In this document: positions 25,037 to 35,775 of the stretch, piece by piece | How the letters are laid out: every line of letters begins with the position of its first letter | Numbering within the stretch: the stretch's first letter is position 1 | NCBI GenBank assembly: GCA_046497505.1 | Contig: JAWOFN010000105.1 | Coordinates: forward strand, 1 to 35,828 | Length of the DNA stretch: 35,828 nt | Reading direction: 5' to 3' | Origin: JAWOFN01 sp046497505 [NCBI: bacterium] | GTDB lineage: Bacteria > Blakebacterota > Blakebacteria > Blakebacterales | Notes under the pieces: model-generated | The model's input: the letters and a program-made list of their open reading frames with translations, nothing else | Told to the model about the DNA's origin: nothing | The model's database searches: none | Made by a program: the position numbers and the translations under genes

Positions 25037-26128
25037 ATGGGATTCCTCGGGATCGGAAGGGGAGCGATGGCGGGTCTCGGTTTCTCGGTGGAGGGGGACG
25101 TGGTGAGATACGCCGAGGTCCTCCAGGGCGACGGGAGGGTACGGATCGGCCGTTGGGGCATGCGCTGGTTCGGGGGTCCCGAGGAGGACCCCGACACCGA
25201 GGCCGTCACCGCCGGGGTCCCGGATGAGCCGGGCGGGACCCCCGAACCCCCTTCGGGGTGGGGGCCCCTCATGCAGCCGTGGACCCTGGGGGTGCTCCGC
25301 AAGTTCAAGCGCGCACCGGTCTTCGCCTCCCTCTCGGACCGTGATGTACTCACCAAGTTCATCACCCTCCCGGAACTCACCGCGCAGGAGGTGGCGCGGA
25401 TGGTGGAACTGCGTCGGGGCGAGTACCTCCCGATGCCCAACGCCGACATCGTCTACGACTTCTCCATCGTCCGCTTCGCCATGGCCGCCCCCGCCGACGA
25501 GGAGGGTGAGGACGTGCGGAAGATGTTCAGCGGTCCCGCCCAGGAGAGCGAGCTGCGGGTGGCCGTGGCCGGCGTGGAGCGCGGCATCTACCTGGCCTAC
25601 CGGGAGGCGATCGCCCAGGAGGGTGTGATCCTGCGGAGCCTCGAGACCAACCAGGCGGCCATCAGCCGGGGCACCAACTTCATCCTGGGCCCCGAGCACC
25701 ACCTGACGTACGCTGTCCTCTACCTCGGGGACACCTACAGCATCGTGAACTTCGTGGTGGAGGGGGGCCTCTACTACAGCCGTGTGCTGGAGCAGGGGCT
25801 CCAGGACCTGACCCACGACGAGGCGGGACGCCGCAGGGCGGACCGGCTCCTCCGGGAGATCTTCCGGTCGGTGGATTTCTTCAGTGTGGAGAGCCGCGGT
25901 GTGAGCGTGGACACCCTCTACCTGGCCAACGGCGGGACGCAGCCGGACCCCGGGGTCAGCAAGCGGATCCAGTACTTCCTCGCCGAGCGCCTCTCCACCG
26001 AGGTGGTCACCCTCCAGGAGGTGGCGGAGGAGCGGGAGGGCTTCACCCCCCCCTCGGGACTGCTGGCCGGCAGCCTCCTGCTCCCGCTGGGGCTGGGGCT
26101 CCGTTCGGTGAGCGAGGTGGGGGTATGA
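25037..26128 (+). CDS. pilM: PilM-like actin-fold ATPase
   Basis: A 363-residue cytoplasmic protein in the position of PilM. It has a degenerate actin-like phosphate loop (LGFSVEGDVVRYAEV), a long acidic insertion (GGPEEDPDTEA at about 47-57), ASLSDRDVLTKFITLP, and a second half with YAVLYLGDTYSIVNFVVEGG resembling the second ATP-binding lobe. PilM recruits the cytoplasmic end of PilN and links PilNO to the assembly motors. Assignment rests mainly on gene order before PilN/PilO plus these motifs. ATG 25037 lies 2 bases after the preceding stop; ATG 25067, preceded by GGAAGGGGAG, is an alternative start. Confidence 0.78.
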   Translation: MGFLGIGRGAMAGLGFSVEGDVVRYAEVLQGDGRVRIGRWGMRWFGGPEEDPDTEAVTAGVPDEPGGTPEPPSGWGPLMQPWTLGVLRKFKRAPVFASLSDRDVLTKFITLPELTAQEVARMVELRRGEYLPMPNADIVYDFSIVRFAMAAPADEEGEDVRKMFSGPAQESELRVAVAGVERGIYLAYREAIAQEGVILRSLETNQAAISRGTNFILGPEHHLTYAVLYLGDTYSIVNFVVEGGLYYSRVLEQGLQDLTHDEAGRRRADRLLREIFRSVDFFSVESRGVSVDTLYLANGGTQPDPGVSKRIQYFLAERLSTEVVTLQEVAEEREGFTPPSGLLAGSLLLPLGLGLRSVSEVGV

Positions 26129-26799
26129 GCCGCGGCGCGAAGATCATCCGGGGCGCCAACTTCGCCCATCCCTGGTCGGAACGGGACCAGTACTACTCGC
26201 CGGCTACGGTCCGGATCCTGCTCGGCGTCAGCGTCATCGTGGTGCTGCTCCTGGTAGCGCTGCCCTTCTATCTCGACCACATGCGGGAAGTCGAGCTGGA
26301 CCGCCGATCCGACCTGGTGGCAGAGTCCACGGTCATGAGCCGGCAGGCCGAGGCCCTCGCGCCCGTACTGAGGATGAGGGCGGTCCTCGACAGCGTGCGG
26401 ACCGAACTGCAGGCGAGGGTGAACATGCTGGAAGCGGTCCGGAAGGTGGATTACCCCTTCGACCGCCTCCTGGTTCACATCGGTGAGCTGATCCCGGACG
26501 GCCTGGTACTCACCGGCCTCGAGGTCCGGCCGCCGGCACGGAGCCAGGCAGGCCGTCCCGGTCTGACCGGGGGGGACACCGCCCTCCCCTCCGAACTGCA
26601 GGACGCCTACGTGCTGACGCTCCGCGGGACGGCTCAGCGGGCCGAGATCCTCACCCGGTTCACCGAGGTCATGACCCGCTCGCCCCTCTTCTTCGAGCCC
26701 CGCTCCCAGCCGAACGTCCATCCGGAAGGGGGCCTCTCCTTCACCATCAGTGCCCGGCTCCCCGGCTCGGGAGGCCGGCTGGAAGGAGAGGGAGGATGA
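26125..26799 (+). CDS. pilN: PilN-like inner-membrane protein
   Basis: A 224-residue protein with a short cytoplasmic N-terminus containing IRGANFAHPWSERD, in place of the INLLPWR motif that binds PilM in classical PilN. One transmembrane helix follows (about 30-50), a coiled-coil stretch (51-105) and a ferredoxin-like periplasmic domain (RLLVHIGELIPDGLVLTGLEV onward). It pairs with PilO to form the alignment platform. ATGA overlap with pilM. Confidence 0.8.
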   Translation: MSRGAKIIRGANFAHPWSERDQYYSPATVRILLGVSVIVVLLLVALPFYLDHMREVELDRRSDLVAESTVMSRQAEALAPVLRMRAVLDSVRTELQARVNMLEAVRKVDYPFDRLLVHIGELIPDGLVLTGLEVRPPARSQAGRPGLTGGDTALPSELQDAYVLTLRGTAQRAEILTRFTEVMTRSPLFFEPRSQPNVHPEGGLSFTISARLPGSGGRLEGEGG

Positions 26800-27488
26800 G
26801 GAAGTTCGATACCCTCTCACGCCCCCTTCCGAAGCGGCAGATCCGGCGGATGATCTGGGTCTACGCCGCGGTCATCCTGGTGCTCCTTGCCCTGCCCATC
26901 CGGGGCAGCTACCTCGAATACCAGACGGCGCACGAGGAAGTGGAGGCACAGCAGCGCCTGCGGGACCGGTACACCCGGCAGGTCCGGGAGGCGCGGGTGG
27001 CGGAGTCGCAGAAGGCCACTCTGCTGGGGGAGATCGAGGCGGCCGTCGACATCCTGGAGGAACGGAGCGGGGCGGTGAGGCGGCCCGAGGAATGGCCCAT
27101 CCTCCTGGAGGAGCTCCGTGACGCGGTGAACAGGAGCCGGGTGAGCCTGCTCTCCCTCTCACCCGAAGAGGCCCGCGAGGCGGGAGGGCATCAGGTGCGG
27201 AGCGTGCGCCTGAGGGTGGAGGGGGGCTTCCAGAGTCATCTCAGACTGCTCAATACCCTCCGGAACTATCCGACCCTCTTCCTCAGCGATCAGATCACCT
27301 TCCAGGTCACCGGGGAGGCAAGACGCTCGCCGACCCTCCAGATGGAGGTGACGTACCGTACCCTCCTGGCCGAAGCCCCGATCAGGCTGGACGAGGTGGA
27401 AGCACTCATCGAGCGGACGAGGGAGAGCATCGCGGACACCACCGGGGACGCGGGCACCCCGGAGGGCGGGATGGGAGGAGGGGCATGA
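26796..27488 (+). CDS. pilO: PilO-like inner-membrane protein
   Basis: A 230-residue protein: cytoplasmic segment, transmembrane helix about residues 20-35, coiled coil at 40-90 (EEVEAQQRLRDRYTRQVREA) and a C-terminal ferredoxin-like domain (RLLNTLRNYPTLFLSDQITFQV). Layout and position match PilO, partner of PilN. An extra acidic C-terminal tail with TPEGGMGGG follows. ATGA overlaps on both sides indicate tight coupling with pilN and the next gene. Confidence 0.8.
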   Translation: MRKFDTLSRPLPKRQIRRMIWVYAAVILVLLALPIRGSYLEYQTAHEEVEAQQRLRDRYTRQVREARVAESQKATLLGEIEAAVDILEERSGAVRRPEEWPILLEELRDAVNRSRVSLLSLSPEEAREAGGHQVRSVRLRVEGGFQSHLRLLNTLRNYPTLFLSDQITFQVTGEARRSPTLQMEVTYRTLLAEAPIRLDEVEALIERTRESIADTTGDAGTPEGGMGGGA

Positions 27489-28174
27489 GCAAGACGCAGC
27501 GCGAACTCCTGATCCTCGGCGGCATCCTCGGGGTGCTGGCGGTCATCCTCCTCCTCCGGTTCGGAGGCGGCGAGGAGGAGGCGCCCGTTCCGGCCGGGGA
27601 GGAGCAGCCGGTACCCACCCGGCCCCTGACCCGGGGTGAGATGATGCGCGGTGAGGGAGGCGGGACCCCCACCGCCTCGCAGATCCAGGGCGAGCTCGCC
27701 CGGCAGCTCCCCATGGACCTGGTCGTCCCGGGACTCAGCGACAGTGCGGTCACGGCCCGGATCGCCGCCGGCGGCGTACCCGATCCGTTCAGCGAGCTCC
27801 GGGGACCGGTGCGCAGGACGACCCGGAGCACGCCGCAGCCGACGAGCACCCGGTCTCCTCGCGCCTGGCGTCAGGAGACCCTCTCCGACTGGCCGAGCGG
27901 GCTGGATTTCCAGGGCCTGATCCCTGTGATGGGGGAGCCGGGTGTCTATGCCGCCCAGTTCAACAACCACAGCGTCCGTGTCGGGGAGAAGATCCCCGGG
28001 ACGGATTGGGAACTCAGGGAGGCGAGCCGCCTCCTCGTCCGGCTCTACCGCCGGGACGAGAGCACGCGGACCGAGTACAGCTTCCAGTACATCATCCCCC
28101 CCCTCCTGGTCCTGCGAGCGGGATCGGTGGTCCGGGACCGCCCCCACCCGGGGGCCCCGGACTCGGACCGGTGA
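27485..28174 (+). CDS. Membrane-anchored protein in the PilP position
   Basis: A 229-residue protein lying between pilO and pilQ, where pilP sits in other bacteria. It has a single N-terminal transmembrane helix (about 7-25, LILGGILGVLAVILLLRF) instead of PilP's lipobox, then a proline/glycine/arginine-rich stretch (35-140, with STPQPTSTRSPR) and a small beta domain (about 145-215, DFQGLIPVMGEPGVYAAQF and VRVGEKIPGTDWELRE). This final domain could match the PilP homology domain, which binds the PilQ N-terminal region, but similarity is only by layout. Assignment is therefore positional. Confidence 0.6.
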   Translation: MSKTQRELLILGGILGVLAVILLLRFGGGEEEAPVPAGEEQPVPTRPLTRGEMMRGEGGGTPTASQIQGELARQLPMDLVVPGLSDSAVTARIAAGGVPDPFSELRGPVRRTTRSTPQPTSTRSPRAWRQETLSDWPSGLDFQGLIPVMGEPGVYAAQFNNHSVRVGEKIPGTDWELREASRLLVRLYRRDESTRTEYSFQYIIPPLLVLRAGSVVRDRPHPGAPDSDR

Positions 28175-28189
28175 AGGAGGGGTAGCACG

Positions 28190-29629
28190 ATGGACCGAGA
28201 AGGAGTCCCTATGTCCAGGACCGTCCTCATGACTTTCAGCCTGGCCCTCTTCCTGGCCGCGGCGGCCCGGCCCGGCGTCTCCGAGGCCCAGGAGCTCAAC
28301 CTGCAGGAGACCGTCCCCCTGCTGGACATCCAGGACCGGACCCTGCAGGACGTCCTGCTCCAGATCCTGGAGGGGACGGGGATGAGCGTGGTGATCCCGG
28401 CGTTCGGCACCGAACAGGACTCGATCCGCATCAGCCGGCTTCGGCTCAGGAACATCACGATCGACCGCGCCCTGCGCTATGTACTCGAGCCCCAGGGACT
28501 CACCTATCGGATGGAGGAGGGGGTGCTTCGCATCGAGCCGAACCGCGTCGCGCGCACCATCCGCTTCAGGTACCTTGCCACCCGCTTCGCCATGGCGATG
28601 CAGGCGGGCGGGGGCGGCCTGGGAGGAGCGGCCGGGGGTGCCGCCGGAGGTGCCGCCGGGGGTGCCGCTGGGGCGACGGGCGGGCAGCAGACCACCAACC
28701 AGGCGGGACTCACCCAGTTCCAGCAGGAACTCGACGACCTGCTGAGCGATCAGGCCGTCCTGATCATCCACCCGGAGACCCACACCATCTACGTGGAGGA
28801 CTTCGAACCCAACGTCCGGGCGGTGGAGGCCTACATCCGGGCCGTCGACGTGGCGCCGCGGCAGGTGAAGATCGAGGTCCGGATGCTGGAGGTGCTGCAC
28901 ACGGGCGACACCAACCTGGGGCTGAGCGCCACCGCCGCCCTGACCGGGAGTCCCGACGTGGACGCCGCCACCGTGAACCTCCAGGGTACGGTGGAGGAGG
29001 GGGGCTTCCTCGCCGACCTCACCGGGTTCCGCCTGGGGGGCCTCTACGGAGGCAACCTCGACCTGGACGCGGCGGTGAACGCGGTGGCCACGGTGAGCGA
29101 TGCCCGTCTTTTGAGCAAGCCGGCGACGGTGGTTCTGGACGGACGGCAGGCCAACATCAGTCTCACCGACCAGATCCCCTACACCGAGGCGGCCTTCGGG
29201 CAGGGCATCTCCACCACGACCACCCAGTTCAAGGACGTGGGGATCATCATGAACGTGGTGCCCACCATCCTGGATTCCAGCACGGTCCAGCTCCAGGTGA
29301 GCTCCACCTTCTCGACGGCTCCGACCCGGAGCGCCACCGGCGTGCCCACCGTCTCCCAGCGGAGCGCCTACGGTTCGGTGGTGGTGAACGACGGGGAGTT
29401 CTTCATCATGGCGGGGCTGCTGAGGGAGGAGGAGACCAGCACCCAGGTGGGCATCCCCCTGCTCCGGAGCATCCCCCTTCTTAAGTATCTCTTCTCGAGC
29501 ACCCGGACCCGGAAGGAGAACCGGGAACTCATCATCTTCGTCATGCCCACCATCATCCACCCCCGCGGCTCCGGGTCGGGGCCGGGGGCGGGCGGCAGCG
29601 GGCGAGGGGGGGGGGACCTGCGGCCGTGA
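28190..29629 (+). CDS. pilQ: PilQ-like outer-membrane secretin
   Basis: A 479-residue exported protein: signal peptide (about 9-34), an STN/N0-like domain (TLQDVLLQILEGTGMSVVIP to VLRIEP, 51-118), a glycine/alanine linker with GGAA repeats (about 140-165), an N1-type domain (ELDDLLSDQAV to VDVAP), and the secretin domain (about 215-455) with VDARLLSKP-like VSDARLLSKPATVV, FKDVGIIMNVVPTI and IMAGLLREEE. There is no AMIN domain, so it is shorter than proteobacterial PilQ. It forms the outer-membrane pore for the pilus. The ATG at 28190 has AAGGAGG 9 bases upstream; ATG 28211 also has a ribosome site. Confidence 0.9.
   Translation: MDREGVPMSRTVLMTFSLALFLAAAARPGVSEAQELNLQETVPLLDIQDRTLQDVLLQILEGTGMSVVIPAFGTEQDSIRISRLRLRNITIDRALRYVLEPQGLTYRMEEGVLRIEPNRVARTIRFRYLATRFAMAMQAGGGGLGGAAGGAAGGAAGGAAGATGGQQTTNQAGLTQFQQELDDLLSDQAVLIIHPETHTIYVEDFEPNVRAVEAYIRAVDVAPRQVKIEVRMLEVLHTGDTNLGLSATAALTGSPDVDAATVNLQGTVEEGGFLADLTGFRLGGLYGGNLDLDAAVNAVATVSDARLLSKPATVVLDGRQANISLTDQIPYTEAAFGQGISTTTTQFKDVGIIMNVVPTILDSSTVQLQVSSTFSTAPTRSATGVPTVSQRSAYGSVVVNDGEFFIMAGLLREEETSTQVGIPLLRSIPLLKYLFSSTRTRKENRELIIFVMPTIIHPRGSGSGPGAGGSGRGGGDLRP
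28630..28672 (+). repeat. 12-base tandem repeats encoding GGAA in the secretin linker
   Basis: GGGGGTGCCGCC, GGAGGTGCCGCC and GGGGGTGCCGCT follow each other, preceded by a degenerate copy. They encode Gly-Gly-Ala-Ala units in the linker between N-terminal domains of PilQ. Such in-frame 12-base repeats can change copy number without breaking the frame. Confidence 0.7.
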
Positions 29630-31275
29630 ACCCCCCCGAGAGGAAGATCGGACCCCGTCCCGAGGTGAAGTCCGAGGCCCTGGAATCCAGCCTCTGGCGT
29701 CTCTCGGGTGTGGAGCGGAGGCTGGAGGAAGAGGAGGGGGGTCGGGAGAAGAGAGACAGGTACCCCGGTATCCGCCTGGGGCTGCAGGGCCGCTTCACCC
29801 TGGTGGTGATCGGTGTGGTGATGGTCATCATGGTCGGGGTGGCGATCCTGGAGCTGCGGAGCGGGATCGAGACGGTCACCCTGGCCAGCGGGAAGCTCAT
29901 CGACCTGCGGAACCTGCAGGGACTGAACGAGTGGGTCCAGGCCGTCCTCTTCGTCATGCGGACCCCGGTCATCGCCCTGGTCGCCTCGGGTTTCCTCCTC
30001 CTCTTCTACACCTCGCGATACGTGGTGGGACCCCTCAAGCAGGTGGGGGAGACCGCGGACGCGATAACCGGCGGGGACCTCACCCGGCACCTCGACTACG
30101 GGGTGAACGACGAGATCGGTGACGTGGTGCGCTCCTTCAACGTCATGACCCGATCCCTGGTCCGGAAGGTGGACCAGCTGGCCAGCCTTAACCAGGCCGG
30201 CAACGCGTTCTCGCAGCATCTCTCATTGGACCAGCTGGGACTCACGATCCGGGGGAACGCTCGGGAACACCTCCGTCCCAGCTGGGTCGGGCTCTTCGTA
30301 TACGAGGACCTGGACCGGGACCTGGCCGGAGGGCAGGAGGAGGACCTCCGGAGGACCCGGAGCGACAGGGAGGTCCCGGACGACGTGCTGGACGTCCAGC
30401 AGGGACTCGCGGCGCGGGTCATGGAGACGGAACAGGTCTGCGGAACCTATCAGGGGGACAGCCGGATCCGGTCGGTGGAGGGGTGGAACGGGGAGCGGCC
30501 CCTCCCGAGCGTCGGGTTCCCCCTCTTCAGTGAGGGGAGGGCCTTCGGCGCCCTGGCCCTGACCGTGGAACGGAGAGGGGATTCCTTCAGCCTGGACGAC
30601 CTGGAGTTCCTGAAAGTGCTGGCCAGCCATGTGAGCGTGGCGGCCAAGAACGCCCAGCTCTACCGGAGCCTGGAGATATCCTATCTGGACACGGTGGCGG
30701 CCCTGGCCGCCGCGGTGGACGCCAAGGACGCCTACACCCGCGGTCACTCCGAGCGGGTCATGCGCAACTCGGTGGCCCTGGCGAAGGCGGTGGGACTCAC
30801 CCGCTCCGAGGTTGAGATGGTCCGCTACTCCGCCCTGCTCCACGACGTGGGGAAGATCGGTCTCCCCACGCACATCCTCTCCACCAAGGAGAAGCTCACC
30901 GACGAGGAGTTCGACCTGGTCAAGCAGCACCCGGTGATCGGCTACGAGATCGTCCGGCCCATCACCTTCCTCCGGGAGGCCCTGGACGGCATCCGCTACC
31001 ACCATGAGCGCTGGGACGGGAAGGGGTATCCCGACGGGCTGGAAGGGGAGAAGATCCCCTTCATGGGACGGATCCTGGCCCTCGCCGACACGTGGGACGC
31101 CATGGCCAACGACCGCTTCTACCGAAGGGCCCGGACACCGGACCAGATCATCCAGGAGTTCCTCCGCTGCTCGGAGACCCAGTTCGATCCGGAGCTGGTC
31201 TCGGTGGCGGTGGAGGTCCTGCCCGAGGCCACCGCCGAGGACCGAGCATCCGGCCAGAAGGAGGACCGGTCATGA
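29626..31275 (+). CDS. HAMP-GAF-HD-GYP cyclic-di-GMP phosphodiesterase
   Basis: A 549-residue inner-membrane protein. Two transmembrane helices (about 56-76 and 112-130) flank a short outer loop; a HAMP domain (131-180), a GAF-like sensory domain (190-340) and an HD-GYP domain (352-525) follow. The catalytic elements are intact: His406-Asp407 in LLHDVGKIGLP, HHERWDGKGYPDGL with Gly467-Tyr468-Pro469, and LADTWDAM. It should hydrolyse c-di-GMP. It sits between the secretin and the assembly ATPase genes, with GTGA and ATGA overlaps on both sides, so it is made with the pilus machine and likely controls it. The GTG start at 29626 is forced by the overlap pattern. Confidence 0.92.
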   Translation: MNPPERKIGPRPEVKSEALESSLWRLSGVERRLEEEEGGREKRDRYPGIRLGLQGRFTLVVIGVVMVIMVGVAILELRSGIETVTLASGKLIDLRNLQGLNEWVQAVLFVMRTPVIALVASGFLLLFYTSRYVVGPLKQVGETADAITGGDLTRHLDYGVNDEIGDVVRSFNVMTRSLVRKVDQLASLNQAGNAFSQHLSLDQLGLTIRGNAREHLRPSWVGLFVYEDLDRDLAGGQEEDLRRTRSDREVPDDVLDVQQGLAARVMETEQVCGTYQGDSRIRSVEGWNGERPLPSVGFPLFSEGRAFGALALTVERRGDSFSLDDLEFLKVLASHVSVAAKNAQLYRSLEISYLDTVAALAAAVDAKDAYTRGHSERVMRNSVALAKAVGLTRSEVEMVRYSALLHDVGKIGLPTHILSTKEKLTDEEFDLVKQHPVIGYEIVRPITFLREALDGIRYHHERWDGKGYPDGLEGEKIPFMGRILALADTWDAMANDRFYRRARTPDQIIQEFLRCSETQFDPELVSVAVEVLPEATAEDRASGQKEDRS

Positions 31276-33083
31276 CCGCAATGCGGCGAGGGAAGGAAGA
31301 CCCGCTCCGCGAACAGCCGATGCAGGAGCGCAGGAAGAAGCTGGGGGACATCCTGCTGGAGCAGGGACTCATCAGCCAGAAGCAGATCGACAAGGCCCTC
31401 GAGCAGCAGCGCAAGGAGTACAAGCGGTTCGGAGAGATCCTCCGTGACCTCAGGATGGTGCCGGAAGCCGACCTGGTGAAGGCGCTCGCCGAGCAGCTGC
31501 ACGTCGAGATCTTCAGCCTGAACAACTACGAGCCGGACGAGAAGATAGCCGGCACGATCCCGGAAGAGGTGGCCCGCAGGACCCGATCGGTCCCCGTGGA
31601 GGTCACCGAGGAGGGCGAGGTGCTGAAGGTGGCGGTCCAGGACCCCCTGGACGTCGCGAAGCTGGACGACCTGAAGCGCCTGGCCGGCATGGCCATCGAA
31701 CCCATCATCGGCACGCAGAACGAGATCGACCGGGCCATCGAGCGTCTGTACGGCCTGACCTCCTTCTTCAAGGAGTTCGGGGAGATGACGGACGACGAGG
31801 CCATCGAGTTCGTCCAGCTGGAACAGACCCCGGACGACGATTACAACCTCCAGGAGATGACGGAGATCGCCGAGGAGGCACCCGTCGTCAAACTGGTGAA
31901 CCTGGTCATAGGGAAGGCGCTCCGGGACGGTGCTTCCGATGTGCACATCGAGCCGGCGGCCCAGTACCTGCGGATACGCTACCGGATCAACGGCATCCTG
32001 CTGGAAGAGGAGATGACTCCGCCGAAGCGGCTGCAGCCCGCGGTGATCACCCGGATCAAGATCCTGGGCAACATGGATATCGCTGAGAAGCGGGTGCCCC
32101 AGGACGGACGCTTCCACGTCCGACTGCACGGGCTGGAGGTGGACATCCGGGTCAGCACGCTCCCCACCTACCACGGAGAGAAGGTGGTGATGCGGCTGCT
32201 GGATACGAGCAAGGAGAGCCTGCGCCTGGACAAGATCGGGTTCCCCCCCGGCGAGCTGAAGATCTTCCGGCGGCTGATCCGGCGTCCGAACGGGATCCTC
32301 CTCGTCACCGGTCCCACCGGTTCGGGGAAGACCACCACCCTCTACTCGGCGCTGAGTGAGATCAACAGCCCGGAGCTGAACATCGTCACGGTGGAGGACC
32401 CGATCGAGTATCAGCTGGAGATGATCAACCAGGTCCAGACCAACCCGAAGGCGGGGCTCACCTTCGCTTCCAGCCTGCGGTCGATCCTGCGGCAGGACCC
32501 CGATGTGATCATGGTGGGTGAGATCCGTGACGTGGAGACGGCCCGGATCGCGGTGCAGGCCTCCCTCACCGGTCACCTCGTGTTCAGCACGCTCCACACC
32601 AACGATGCGGTGGGAGCGGTCGTGCGTCTCATGGACATGGGGGTACCTCCCTATCTCATCGCGAGCACGGTAGCGGGCGTGCTGGCCCAGCGGCTGGTCC
32701 GGACGATCTGTCCGGAATGCCGTATCGAGTACGATCCGGACCCGGAGATGCTGGCCGACTTCGCCGGGGTGGAGACCCTGCAGGGGTTCACCTTCACCCG
32801 GGGGGAGGGGTGCAGCGAGTGCATGAACACCGGTTTCCGTCACCAGACGGGCATCTTCGAACTCCTGGTGATCTCCTCCCGCATCCGGCGCCTGATCAAC
32901 CAGGAGGCGGAGAGTTCGGACATCCAGGACGCGGCACGGGAGGAGGGGCTCCGTCTCCTCCGTGAGGACGGGCTCAGGAAGGTGGCCGAAGGCATCACCA
33001 CGCTCGAAGAGGTGGTCCGGGTCACCCAGGACGCGGAGGAGATGGAAGAAGAACTCAAGCACGAGCCGGTGGGAGCGCCCTGA
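31272..33083 (+). CDS. pilB: PilB/GspE-type pilus assembly ATPase with MshEN c-di-GMP-binding domain
   Basis: A 603-residue hexameric motor for pilus extension. The N-terminus has two 24-residue MshEN motifs (23-46, KLGDILLEQG...; 52-75, RFGEILRDLR...) separated by exactly 5 residues, the arrangement known to bind c-di-GMP. The ATPase core has Walker A GPTGSGKT (347-354), the Asp box around VEDPIEY, Walker B with DVIMVGEIRD (411-420), the His box FSTLHTND (438-445) and a zinc site of two CxxC pairs (Cys480/483 and 514/517). All catalytic motifs are intact. ATGA overlap with the phosphodiesterase gene; ATG 31281 is an alternative start. pilC and pilT are not in the window. Confidence 0.94.
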   Translation: MTAMRRGKEDPLREQPMQERRKKLGDILLEQGLISQKQIDKALEQQRKEYKRFGEILRDLRMVPEADLVKALAEQLHVEIFSLNNYEPDEKIAGTIPEEVARRTRSVPVEVTEEGEVLKVAVQDPLDVAKLDDLKRLAGMAIEPIIGTQNEIDRAIERLYGLTSFFKEFGEMTDDEAIEFVQLEQTPDDDYNLQEMTEIAEEAPVVKLVNLVIGKALRDGASDVHIEPAAQYLRIRYRINGILLEEEMTPPKRLQPAVITRIKILGNMDIAEKRVPQDGRFHVRLHGLEVDIRVSTLPTYHGEKVVMRLLDTSKESLRLDKIGFPPGELKIFRRLIRRPNGILLVTGPTGSGKTTTLYSALSEINSPELNIVTVEDPIEYQLEMINQVQTNPKAGLTFASSLRSILRQDPDVIMVGEIRDVETARIAVQASLTGHLVFSTLHTNDAVGAVVRLMDMGVPPYLIASTVAGVLAQRLVRTICPECRIEYDPDPEMLADFAGVETLQGFTFTRGEGCSECMNTGFRHQTGIFELLVISSRIRRLINQEAESSDIQDAAREEGLRLLREDGLRKVAEGITTLEEVVRVTQDAEEMEEELKHEPVGAP

Positions 33084-33085
33084 AC

Positions 33086-34929
<1,844 letters not shown>

Positions 34930-34933
<4 letters not shown>

Positions 34934-35775
34934 GCCGCGTGCTGGTTCTGGACGACGAGGAGAACATCCGCTTCTTCTTCACCGAGGCACTCAAGAAGGA
35001 GGGACACGAGGTCCGGACCGTGGGGCGGGTCGACCGTGCCCTCGAACTCTTCCGCGAGGAGGTCTTCGAGGTGGCGGTGGTGGACCTCAAGCTCCCCGAT
35101 GGAGACGGCCTGGAGGTCCTGGGCGCCTTCCAGCAGATGCGGCCCGAGGTCCCGGTGATCATGATCACCGCTCACGGTACCCGCGAGATCGCCCACCGGG
35201 CCCTCAAGCAGGGCGCCTACGACTACTTCAGCAAGCCGTTCGACCTGGAGGAGATGCGGGTGGTGATCCGCCGGGCCGTGGAGAAGGCGGAACTCGTCCG
35301 GGAGGTGGAGCGGCTGAAGGCCCGGATGGAGGAGGAAGAGGAAGCAGACGCCCCCAGGCTGCTGGGGGACTCCGCGGCCATGGAGAAGGTCCGGGAGACC
35401 ATCGATACGGTGGCCGAGAGCGACGTGACCTGCATGATCCTGGGTGGTTCGGGTACGGGGAAGGAGGTGGCCGCGGAACTGATCCACCGCAGGAGCCAGC
35501 GGAGGAGCGGTCCTTTCGTGAAGCTGAACTGCGCCGCCATCCCCGACACGCTCATCGAGAGCGAGATGTTCGGGTACGAGAGGGGTGCTTTCACCGGTGC
35601 GGCGGAACAGACGATCGGGAAGTTCGAGCGGGCGGACGGGGGCACCCTCCTGCTGGACGAGATTGGCGACATGGCACCCCTGGCCCAGACCAAGCTGCTG
35701 CGGGTCATCGAGACGGGGGAGTATAACGATTGTTGGAACTTCTGCTGCCTTAATTACATTTTTATTAGGTTCTAG
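34930..35775 (+). CDS. Sigma-54-dependent response regulator (PilR/NtrC-like), truncated at a foreign junction
   Basis: An NtrC-family activator. Receiver domain (1-120) with Asp8-Asp9, phosphoacceptor Asp52 and Lys102. The AAA+ domain begins about 142: Walker A GGSGTGKE (172-179), the sigma-54 contact loop GAFTGA (219-224) and Walker B LLLDEIGDM (240-248). At codon 264-266 (about 35722) the sequence changes from G+C-rich to AT-rich and the protein becomes a nonsense tail (NDCWNFCC...) ending at TAG 35773-35775. The rest of AAA+ (sensor motifs, arginine fingers) and the Fis-type DNA-binding domain are missing, so the coded protein could not activate transcription. The native gene was surely longer, about 450 residues. 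Confidence 0.88.

Noticed and set aside
28630-28672. CRISPR-like repeats
   Set aside because: The repeats are 12 bases, in frame, without spacers and encode a Gly/Ala linker of the secretin.
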